From the NCBI GenBank assembly GCA_000149265.1, contig CH002800.1:628807-692806 (forward strand): a DNA stretch of 64,000 nucleotides, given 5' to 3'. This document shows positions 35,901 to 47,900 of this stretch, one piece after another. The stretch is from Ciona savignyi (Eukaryota > Chordata > Ascidiacea > Phlebobranchia > Cionidae). The translations under genes and the position numbers were made by a program. The notes below the pieces were generated by a model, which worked only from the letters and a program-made list of their open reading frames with translations, did no database searches and was not told the origin of the DNA. Numbering within the stretch: position 1 is the stretch's first letter; each line of letters opens with the position of its first letter.

Positions 35901-38900
35901 TCTGTTTATCGTTTGCCGTCGCCTGGCATTACTCTAACGTATTTACCAACAATGAGTCGTAATCATGTTTGGATACGGCTCGGGGTCCGTGTTTTTATTC
36001 GTACAAAACCCCCCAGCTCAACAATCTTAAAACTAAACATAGCCGCCGATAATTTTACGGACATGGCACCATGCAACAGACCGCCGAAGATAATAGCAAA
36101 CTGGACGACCTGTGTGGTCCCCAACTGCCTTCATACTTGTTTATTCGCTCTGGCGTAGTTGCAGAAGGCGCCGAATCTTTAGCTATAACAGTGCGCATTC
36201 CACCAGGCCCGTAGGCAGCCATCACGGCGACAGCTGTTTATCAATATCTCGGCAGCAAGTTCTCTAGATTGAGAAGGAATAACAGCGCCGTCTTTGGTGC
36301 GATTGGCGTCCGATCGAAAGACGGGCCGGGCTCCATCAATAGCCGCATTGTTGAGGCCGGGTTTCCACCTTTCGATTCCATCGCCTGTATATCTCGTTGA
36401 GAGACCGAAATTCGCGGAAACGTGATTCATTGCGTTAACTACAGGATCAGTGCATATTTCCGCCGCCCGCAAAATTGTATTCCGGTTATTTCTAAACCAG
36501 CTTGATTCGTTTAAAATACCGCCACCCTGATCGCACACTCTGGGCCCCGCGTCTCCGCGGTAAGATAAAAGGCGCGATGTAATTTCTCACACGTCCGAAA
36601 CAGGACGTTTAACCACCTGCTTGTTGTTAGTTGTCGCGTCTTTAGAACTGTGCAATATAAGTCGAGTTTCAAAGTTCGCCGCACAAAGGGTTAATCCAGC
36701 CGACAAAAAAACGTGTACCAATGCAATTCTTTAGTGTATGGTATGTACGAGCACAACTGTTGGGCTTAAAAAATCTTTACACACAGGCGTCCGTGGTCAC
36801 GGTGTTCAACCTTTTTTCTGTTCTGGTTATTTTCCCATCAATTCTGAGCCTTGATCTCGAAAGACGAAGGCAAAACAAGCTGGATATATTCTTCTGCTTT
36901 GACAGGTGGGTGAACACTAAGATTTACGAGAGTAATTTTCCACAACCCGAATAGCATTATTCTAAATTTGCCAGCATCACGTTTTAAGGTATAATACCAT
37001 CATTAAATAAGCAAACTTTAGCTTATAATCCCTCGTTGGCAATATCCCTTTTTGGCAATAAGCTGCAGGTGTACTTTCCTGTTGTCCGAAGTTTAAATTA
37101 AAAGCTGTGGAATCTTATAAACCCACCTCTCTTTTACCATATAAGTCCTTAGTGTATTTTCCCTAATGTCCACCCACACACATTAAAATAAACCCCATAT
37201 TTTTCCATAAGTTTTTAGATTTTCTTTAATGTCCCCTTAAATTCATATTAAAAGTTGAGGAATCATATCAACTACATTCCCTGATTTTTTTTCCTAATGT
37301 CCGCTTACGTTCACATTAAAAGTTGTGAAATCAATATTCTCTTTGCAGTCGAGGAGTCAATGACGTTGTGGACATAAGTGCCCAAAGCAACGCCACAACA
37401 TTTCAACAATGTAGTGCCCACCACACTCCAGTGTACAACTGCTCTCCTCTCCCAGGAAGTACCCATCCGGTGGAGGAAACTGCAGAAGCAACCATCACTA
37501 TGCACCATACTGTACAGGTATTGACTGTCGTTTTTTTTTAACTAAGCTAAGTTTCGAACCCAAGATTCACTGTCGTGTTTTTTTTAACTGAGCCAAGTTT
37601 CGAACCCAAGATTCACTGTCGTGTTTTTTCTAACTGAGCCAAGTTTCGAACCCAAGATTCACTGTCGTGTTTTTTTTAACTGAGCCAAGTTTCGAACCCA
37701 AGATTCACTTTCGTGTTTTTTTTTAACTGAGCCAAGTTTCGAATCCAAGATTCACTGTCGTGTTTTTTTTTAACTGAGCCAAGTTTCGAATCCAAGATTC
37801 ACTGTCGTGTTTTTTTTTAACTGAGCCAAGTTTCGAATCCAAGATTCACTGTCGTGTTTTTTTTTAACTGAGCCAAGTTTCGAACCCAAGATTCACTGTC
37901 GTGTTTTTTTTAACTGAGCCAAGTTTCGAACCCAAGATTCACTGTCGTGTTTTTTCTAACTGAGCCAAGTTTCGAACCCAAGATTCACTGTCGTGTTTTT
38001 TTTAACTGAGCCAAGTTTCGAACCCAAGATTCACTTTCGTGTTTTTTTTTAACTGAGCCAAGTTTCGAATCCAAGATTCACTGTCGTGTTTTTTTTTAAC
38101 TGAGCCAAGTTTCGAACCCTAGATTCACTGTCGTGTTTTTTTTAACTGAGCCATGTTTCGAACCCAAGATTCACTGTCGTGTTTTTTTTTAACTGAGCCA
38201 AGTTTCGAACCCAAGATGGGCTCGTCACTACGCTGTATAATTTTGAATATATATATTGGTTGTCTTAACCATTCTGCCTCACGACCGTGCACAATGACGC
38301 GTTATAATTACTGTTATTTTGCCATTTTCTACCCCCCTTTCTTCGAATAACTGCGCATTTCTTCTTTATGTACCGAAGGAGCGAAACTTACAAAACTAGG
38401 TAATTCGGAAATCCGTTGTTGGTGTTTAGGAGTAGAAAAATCAATCTCAATAAGATCTTTAACAGTAAAAAATTATCTTACAAATTACCCTACTTGCCGT
38501 ATAGCAATGCAAGGATGTGATTTTTCAAGCAAATTGCACAAATATAGTTTCTGAAACAATAATTATGATTCTTGTTCCGCAGGCATACTCAAACCGATCT
38601 TATGTCACTGTACTTGGTCCCGTCACCGAGACTGATGTCACGACGGACTCTCCAGCGACACCAAGCGGAATACCGCCGTACAGGGAGCACCCGAGAACAC
38701 CGCCACCGCGCTACACGTCGAACATCGACGACGCGGGTCCCAAGAAAGTCGGCCCCTCACCCAACCGGCCCAGAGTGGCGTTCGTGAACACGACTGAGTC
38801 ATCGGCACCGTACACCACAAGGTCGTCGAGCGGCCAGGTAATATTGCAACCACTTACACGCAAAGGATCGGATAACCAGCAGTCATGCGGTCAAAGCCAC

Positions 38901-41900
38901 GCTCACACATACTTGCATAGCATTCTATATCGACCGAACCGCGGAATTCGGTTAAAACTGCATAAAACCTGTTTGATGGCACAGTTTCCTTATATAGCCA
39001 CACTTTACGTGAAACTAAATATAAGCTGTACGGTCGTGTGGCCGAATGGTTAATGCGACCGATACATATACCGACTACTATAAAAAAAAAACTAAGGATA
39101 AGCTTGGTAAAATATTACAATTCGCAAATAATAACCGTATGCTGTATTACCCATACCAGCTTACGTAGACCCTTGTGGTTTCGTCTTTACGTTCGTTTGG
39201 CCAAATGGTAAATGCGACCGATACATATACCAACTATATAAAAAAACGATCTAAAGACGTGATCATTATGGGCTCAAACCTTGGCCCGATAAAACATGGA
39301 TAGTAACAATTACACAGATAATATGGTTAAATTACTGATTTTCAAGCAAACGTATATCCTATGTTAAGCAAGTAGTAAGATTCGAACCTTAGCCGGGTAA
39401 GAAAAATACGTCCCACAATTTAACTTTCACTCAAACCGAGACAATATATTTATTTCTTTCAGAGGAATCCATACCCCGCTGTGCCCGTGTCCGGCCGTAC
39501 CAGTCGTCGAAGCAACAACAGCAACCCATCCACCAATCTCACAACGCCCATGGAGAGCGTTCGAAGTTCAACGCACAGTTTAGTTCCCAACCGGAGACGG
39601 CGGGCGAACAGCGGCTTTCTTTGTTTTAAAAGAGGGGCGCGCTCCGGTTCGATGTACGCCTGTCTTGCAACGCTTCCGTCTCTCACAATCAGCCAGTTGG
39701 CTGAGAGATACTACGCCCCATTTCTGCTCAAAAATCCAGTGCGGGTAAGTTAGATTTTAGTGTCATAGGCTGGTTGTGTGGCCAAATGGTTAACGCGCCC
39801 AATACATGTACCAATTCTATATAAAAAATAGTGTTAGCGACGAGCCCATCATGGGTTCGAACCTTATAGCCCAAAAAGTTAGATTTACCACATTCCGAGA
39901 GACAAGGATAGCTATAATTATACAGCAAATATGCTGTAATAGTTAAATGGATAATTTTCTTCAAAATACGCATATCCTGGTAAGCAAATAGATAGACACT
40001 TTATGCTAATTTTTTAATTTTCAAGTTTTATCACCTATTTTTACTTGAGAATCCAACTGCACAGCTCTTTTATATAACAAAACATCTTTGGCAGATTGAT
40101 TTAACATAACTGCCATTAAGTTTAACTCACACAATGTTTTCATGCTGGCATTTTGTCTTAGATCGTTGTACTTTTTCTGTTCGGCGGCATTCTCGGCTTG
40201 TCGATATACGGTACCACGATTGTGAAGGATGGATTGGACCTGGGCGATGTTTTACCCCGGGGAACGCGTGAACACGACGCAATCGTCGTTCAAACCACTT
40301 ATTTCTCATTCTTCAATATGTACATTGTAACGAAAGGTAAGCTATGTAAAGTATATCACCTTAGATTTGCAACAGAAAGTAAATATACAAGTGTCGACCT
40401 AACTGTATATCAGAGCATGCAAATATGATGTTAACTATGCTTAACTGTATATGTAGACATGCCCATAAGGCTTAAAAGATTAAGTTAAAGTGGTGTACAG
40501 TGTAAATGTAAAAAATGTTTAGACTTTACATGCATTTTTTTTAAATTTAGGTTTCTCCATATTATATTAAATTTTGACCATATTTGAATCCTTAATTAGC
40601 TGTACTAGCCATTTGAGAATTTAAATTGTCGAAAAGAAAATTTAGGTTTAGTCACACTGTATCTAAATTTCACTGCGAACATGACACTTTAAAAATAGAA
40701 CATCAAAGCTGCCTAAAGAAACAATATCCCGGGTTTGACAACTGAGTAAAGGGATATTCTTTTTGAGCCGCTACGATCTATAGACTTTACCCAAAGCTCT
40801 TAAATCTCATAACCACACCAGCTTTAAATCGGGTATTGGTTGGGTGTTAAAGCTATGCACGCGTGACCTGCATCTAAGGTCGATTTCTTCCCAGAATTTG
40901 ATTACGCGAGTCAACAACAAAACCTGTACGATCTTCACTCGAGGGTGGGCAATATTAGCTACGTCATGAGGCAAACGGACAACACACTTACGAAGTTCTG
41001 GCTGCAGTACATGAGGGACTGGCTGGCAGGTAAGATTCTATCTTCTGTGGACAATAAAAAACTATACAGTGTAAGGGTAAGGAACCGATAAAGTATACAG
41101 TGTAAGGGTAAGGAACCGATAAAGTATACAGTGTAAGGGTAAGGAACCGATAAAGTATACAGTGTAAGGGTAAGGAACCGATAAAGTATACAGTGTAAGG
41201 GTAAGGAACCGATAAAGTTTACAGTGTAAGGGTAAGGAACCGATAAAGTATACAGTGTAAGGGTAAGGAACCGATAAAGTATACAGTGTAAGGGTAAGGA
41301 ACCGATAAAGTATACAGTGTAAGGGTAAGGAACCGATAAAGTATACAGTGTAAGGGTAAGGAACCGATAAAGTATACAGTGTAAGGGTAAGGAACCGATA
41401 AAGTATACAGTGTAAGGGTAAGGAACCGATAAAGTATACAGTGTAAGGGTAAGGAACCGATAAAGTATACAGTGTAAGGGTAAGGAACCGATAAAGTATA
41501 CAGTGTAAGGGTAAGGAACCGATAAAGTATACAGTGTAAGGGTAAGGAACCGATAAAGTATACAGTGTAAGGGTAAGGAACCGATAAAGTATACAGTGTA
41601 AGGGTAAGGAACCGATAAAGTATACAGTGTAAGGGTAAGGAACCGATAAAGTATACAGTGTAAGGGTAAGGAACCGATAAAGTATACAGAGTAAGGGTAA
41701 GGAACCGATAAAGTATACAGTGTAAGGGTAAGGAACCGATAAAGTATACAGTGTAAGGGTAAGGAACCGATAAAGTATACAGAGTAAGTTTAACGAACCG
41801 ATATATACAGTGTAAGTGTAAGGAACCGATAAGTACTCCTCAGTTTGAGGAAACGAATTAAAATTAGAGTTCTGGGTTGTATATTCGACCACGTTAGCAA

Positions 41901-44900
41901 ATTTGTTGTATTTTTTTCATATTAAGTGAATGATGAGTTTCCTTTAAAATTCGCTTTGATCGTAGTAAGTTCAATTTGTTTGTAATTGTCGTTTGTTTCC
42001 ACTTTTTTTCCATTTTTTACCGAGCTCAGTTTCAAACCTATGATGGGCTTGTCAAAAGCGATATGCGACCACACGGGCGTTCATGTTCCCCCTCTTTAAC
42101 GATATAAATTCACTTCAGATCTACAACAGAACTTCGACGAAGCGTGGACCAGGGGCCATGTAAACGCATCAACATGGATGCCACAAGCATCGGACAAAAC
42201 GGTCCTGGCTTACAAGCTCCTACTTCAGACTGGCAGGGCAGAGAAACCAACCGACCCGGGACGAATTGGTTGCACTCCTAACGTTGTGCCCTGTGAGCGG
42301 GTGAGTGGTAAACCCGCCGAGCGAGGGTTTGAGTTTGTGTTTACGACGATATCATGTTTAATTGCAATTCGGCGCAGCTGTGCAAATAGTTTTAACTATT
42401 AATGTAACCAACGGAATTCTTAACGTTTAATACAACCAACCGGATTCTTTAACTATCAATGAAACCAAGGAATTCGAGGTGCTAAAGAGCCGTCATTGTT
42501 TTCAGATTAACTCTCTCGATCTTATTACTTGTTCTGTCATGTTTTGTTTTAGGAAAGTATCGGATGTTGCTTAAAACCGGTTAATAAATGAGTTAAACAA
42601 AATCCAAAACAAACCCCATTGCAATTATCCGGAAATCCGACTGTAAGCAAGTCTGACCAAGCCTATCTGTCAAAGCAATATGTATGTTTCCACACCAAGA
42701 CTTAATGCGTAGGCCTATTGTATCCCATTCGTTCGTGCTTTTATCTCAAAAGCTAGTCATCTGTTTGTCGTTATATAGATAAATTCCAAGTGGTTCATTG
42801 AGTTAAACTAATCTATTACAATGTGGCTATCTTATTAATACTTAAACACTCTTATAAGTTCCCGCTTTTCATCTACTTTCACCTCGATATTTAGCGAAGT
42901 GATTTGTATATCATTTCTCATTTAATTGCTCAGATCGACTTACACACTTTTAGTAACATCCAGGTTGAACTAGAGCCCTAAAGTAGTGGTTCTTAACCTT
43001 TTTTCTGTTGTTTCCGCCAAAATGTTTTAATGGATTTCAATTACCCCTTTTTAGAAAAACATCAAAACAGATATTTACGAGAGACTCTAGTTCTAGTTTA
43101 TGACATCCCAAAATAGCATGGTTATGAGTAAAACATATTGACAATTTAAAGTAGAAGCGGATGACAAAATTTATGTTACCCCTTTTAAAATACCAAATTA
43201 TCCCATTGTGGGTAATTTCCTACAGGTTAAGAACCACTGCCCTAAAGAATCACTGTTAATATACCTACCTTGATGATGTCCCTCCAACACGATATTTAGA
43301 GTTGACCGTCTCTTGCAGGTAAACCGAGTAAGGCTTGTTTTGGACGATGGCTTGATCCCAGAAGATGCGTTTTACAACTACCTTTCGGCGTGGGTGGGTA
43401 ACGATCCACTATCCTACGCCGCAGCGCAGGCGTCAATCAAACCAAACCCCGCCCCCTGGAAGCAGAAACGGGACGCGAACCTTATAATCCCAAGGTCACA
43501 GAGCATTGAGTACGCGCAGATGCCGTTCTATTTAAATGGTAGGTTAAGAGTCTATCCTTGTTTTCGTTCGAAACTTCGTTTAGTTTAAGTGATGACATTG
43601 ACTAGTTTATACAATGTTGCCCATAAACACAACTATATATCTTTATTCAAATCAACTTTGACCGAAGATTTGGTACAACAAGTTCTGTTTAACATATACA
43701 AGATTGATATATATGTTGCAATAATGGTTTCATTGAGAAATATTTGTTTTTTGAAACTTATTTTCAAAACTTATCCCAGTAAAAGCAATCCTTTGCAATA
43801 TCGTTGCTTTAAGCAGTCCTATTAAACAGCACTATATGCAACAAAACTTTCTTTTACATGAGAAATATCCTTTCCGGCGTGAAACATTCGTTTTTACTGC
43901 CACTGATATCGACCTCTAACAAAAAAACTCCTCATTTTAGGATTGCAAGAAAACGCCGACTTTGTCAGTGTTATCAAATCAGTGCGGTCCGTCTGTGAGA
44001 CGATGACCACATCTGACTTCAAATCCTACCCAAGCGGATACCCGTTCACATTCTGGCAACAGTACATCGACCTTCGGTACTGGCTGTTCGTGTCGTTGGG
44101 CTGCGTGATCGGGGCTGTGTTCGTTGTCCTGTCGATCGTATTATTCAACCCTTGGGCTGCAGCAATCATGGTAAGGAGGATGACATTACAGTCGTAATTG
44201 TGAGCGGTGTTTTGATGCATGTGACGACATTGGGTGCCATAGCCACGCAGAAAACTATTTTAACCACGACAAATCTAATAAACGATAGAAACTACCTATG
44301 TTAATCAAAGGTCTAAGGGTTAGTGTAATGGCTGTGGTAAAAGTTATTTTAGATATGGTGTTGATATTAGTGTTTGGAGCATGGTTGGAAATAGCAATTT
44401 TCCTCGTTCACTTCATTTAGTGTTGCCGGGTTATTACACAAGCGTCCACGTTCTCTCTCCCGAACACCATAAGGGTAAAGTAATTTTATGAAAATAACAT
44501 TAACCTTTTGTTTATTCCCCTTATTTTTTATTTTATTTAATTGTTTATCTACGTTGATGCTGTTCGGGATTGTTTATTGCTTTTATTGTTTATCAACGCA
44601 GATTTTTATTGTTTATCCAACTTGTTTATTTTGATCCACGCAGGCGCTTTTCCTTGCAATGATAGCTACTGAGTTGCTCGGTTTTATGGGCGCAGCTGGG
44701 GTGAAGCTGAGTGCGGTGCCAGCAGTTATACTGGTGGCTTCTATCGGGCTGGGTGTCGAGTTCACCGTTCATATCACGTTTGCATTCATAACTTCGTGTG
44801 GGTCGAGGTAAGTGTGAGCGAGTGTTGATACTTGATGTGTTGTAAAAAAAACATTTTATCTACTTTATTTAAAGTCATTTAGTTATCTACCCTTCGAAGC

Positions 44901-47900
44901 TATTTTATTATTTTACTCTTTTTAAGGTTATTTTATTATTCTTCTTTTTTTAAAGACATTTCATTCGTCTCCTTTTTTAATATTTTTATTCATCTACATT
45001 TTTTACTACCCTAAGTTTCGCATTAGTAAAGTGCTCTTCAGTAAGACCGTTGCTGTACAGAAATAGTATTTGAATTGGTCGCGTTAACCATTCGTTCACA
45101 AAACCGTTTAAATATTCATCCAATATAAGTTGTTGTTACTCCGTCTATTAGCCATCTTTAAATTCAACAATAATGGTTTCTATGAAAAAATAAAAAATAA
45201 AAAAGCTATTTAAAACAACTACTTGTTTTATCGGCCTAAGTTTCAACTTGGTGATAGGCCCGTCACTAAGACTGTTTTATATAAAAATGCTCTCTGAATG
45301 GGTCGCGTTAACCATTCCGCCACAAAAACCGTTAAAACGATTTATTCATATTAGTTGTTGATTAGTGGTACTTCATCCGTTTGTTACGCCACCTTTAAAT
45401 CCAAAAACGATGGCCAACCCTTAAAAAGTATCGTAAAAACAATGGTTAATCCTTAAAAAGTATCGTAAAATTAAAAGTTTGTATTTTACAACAGGAGAGA
45501 GCGCGTGGTGCAGAGTATTGGTCACATGACTGGGCCCGTGGTGGATGGTGCGGTGTCCACACTACTCGGGGTGGTCATGTTGGCTGGTTCCGAGTTCGAC
45601 TTCATAATTAAGTAAGTTGGCATCAAGTATTTAATTAATTAAATCTTATCTGTCCACTGTTTGTCTGTCCGTAACTGGTCTTACGTTTTGCAATACATTT
45701 GGTGGTGAAATGAATATTCTAGAAATCGGTTGGCTTTCTACATTGTAGGATATTTTCAAAATAAATGGCTTAAATTGTAATGGAGGAGAACTAAAAGGGA
45801 CAAGAGGAATGGACAAAACTTTACTTTATGAAGAACACTTGGGGTTATCTTTGTACAGGGGTTTGAGTTAGTTCTAAGGTTGAGCTATAACTATAAACTA
45901 TAAGTGCTTTGTAGTTTATAGGTATATTACTTGGCATTTTTTTATTAAAAACGTTTCAACTCCCCAGATATTTCTTTCAAGTTCTTGGTATTCTCATACT
46001 CCTTGGTGTGTTAAACGGGCTAGTGTTGCTTCCAGTCGTGCTATCACTCATTGGCCCACCACCGGAAGTNNNNNNNNNNNNNNNNNNNNNNNNNNNNNNN
46101 NNNNNNNNNNNNNNNNNNNNNNNNNNNNNNNNNNNNNNNNNNNNNNNNNNNNNNNNNNNNNNNNNNNNNAACAACCCCTCCCCCGAGCCCACCTCCAGTG
46201 GAACCAGAGTGTACCTGCCCAGCAAGGTCAAGGAATCGGAATAATTGTAATAGCAGCATGTGCCAAGGGTGAGTGAATGTTGATTACTTGTATCTGCTTG
46301 TGTAGCTTGAAATTAAAAAGAAAGTCTTCCAAAAAGGCCCCAAAATAAATAGTGTTGCTATATTCACTTATTGTTTAGACAAGCTAATGTAGTTTATTAG
46401 CAAGTTTTATTTTACCTATAAACTACAAAGAACTTCCACAAACGCCCAAAATAAGTGTTATATTGCCGTTTTTCTCAAACTGTATACTTTAGTTTTAAAG
46501 AAAATTTGTATTCATGTTTTTTCAGCCACCGGTGTTCTCAGTATCACCAGCAGTACATGCAAAGCACACAGCGGGCGTGTACGCATAGGAGAGGCGTTCA
46601 AGTGCGGCGGGAATGCGGTCCCGGGTGTCGGACAGCTCCCTACAGAGGAGGTCGTGCGCACGACCCGCAGTGGCACGGTTCCTGCCGAAGCGCGCACCCT
46701 AGCTCCGGCTTGCGGAGCTCAATGCGACAGAGCCACCCACACGCGGTGGCGCACACGAGCCGCCACGACGAAAGCGGCGTTGCATACGTCTACCCCAGGG
46801 CCGAATATGTCGTCTACTCGACAGGCGAAACGCCACCAAACGAGCATATCCGCGAATATCACTGTGAGGTGAGGGAAAGGAAAACCCAATCGATTACGAG
46901 CCAGAATATGGACGTGTAACGATCACCATAGCGGCATCTATAAATCAATACACCCTATGAATAAGATTTTAACGATCGTACATTTCCATCTGACTGATCC
47001 GTCCTTTCTAATAACCTATAGAATTAATACTGTCACGGACGATGCCTATAGTGTTAAAATATATATCCCAAGTTAAGAACATTTTAGGGTGGTTTTGTGC
47101 AATACTAAATTTAAAGATTTGATTACAAAAAACAAGTATATATAGTGTACAAATTGCAAATATTCGTATTCTAGTGAACTTTAAGGAAAAAATACATCTC
47201 TAGGTTTAGGTTTTGTGCTATTCTGAATTTAAAGATTTTGTCACCAAAATCACGTCTATATTGTATCCAAATTAAAAATTAAAGCCGATCAATTTAATTT
47301 TCTGCAAGTATTGTCTATTTCTATATTACCAGAACAATTTAATAAACTTGTGAATTTGATTTCAGAATGACGCAGCTCGTTTAAGTTTTCAACCAATCCG
47401 CATCCCGGGCCAGGAAACGACCCACCAACCCCGTCAAACTGGGCGGAATCACCCCCCGCCAACTCGTGACGTCAATGACGGTCGCGTAGCAACCTTGTCA
47501 ACCACGTCATCAGTTACTGTTAAATTCCCAACTTCAGGAAGACAGGTACGCGGTTACGATAAGGAAATTTTAATTACAAATCAAACAACAAGAGCCCATT
47601 GAACCGCAAAAATCGTAGCGGTCATGGAGATGTTTGTTAAAAGTGGTGCACTTACATGATTTTGAAAAAGAATCGTAAATTTAACGTCACCCGGATAATC
47701 GCCGAAGTTAGTCGGCCGTAGGACTTTTTTATTAAAAATAATATAAAATTAAATATACGTGCCTTTGGTACTATTTTGGCTACTTGTTGCTCGCTATCTT
47801 AGACGACATCAAGATTAAGTAGTCGAAACTACTTTAGAATGAAGGTTTAAACAATTGCATACTAAATTGTTCTAGAACTTTAAGCACTTTTCATTATCTC

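Larger units (their letters stand above)
37518..38582. other. Patched intron 15
   Basis: Two thirds of this intron is the B-box tandem array (37526-38212), continuous with a full minus-strand SINE (38185-38289). The rest is AT-rich. Confidence 0.8.
38838..39462. other. Patched intron 16: three SINE pieces in a row
   Basis: Holds SINEs at 39030-39117 and 39190-39295 and a B-box fragment at about 39370-39410 (AGATTCGAACCTTAGCC), all on the plus strand at intervals of about 160-180 bp, so serial insertion or a local duplication. Confidence 0.65.

Noticed and set aside
35715-36158. A 147-codon frame in Patched intron 13
   Set aside because: The flanking Patched peptides join without a missing segment, and the frame has no domain or fitting splice sites.
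41062-41892. A 276-codon minus-strand open frame with a 31-residue repeating peptide
   Set aside because: It is produced entirely by the 31-bp minisatellite in a Patched intron; all phases of the unit are open, and there is no splice or start context.
46171-46244. The frame [11 protein letters not shown] after the gap, which resembles a vertebrate PSPEP motif
   Set aside because: It stops after 24 codons and does not fit the phase of exon 27; the alternative frame does.
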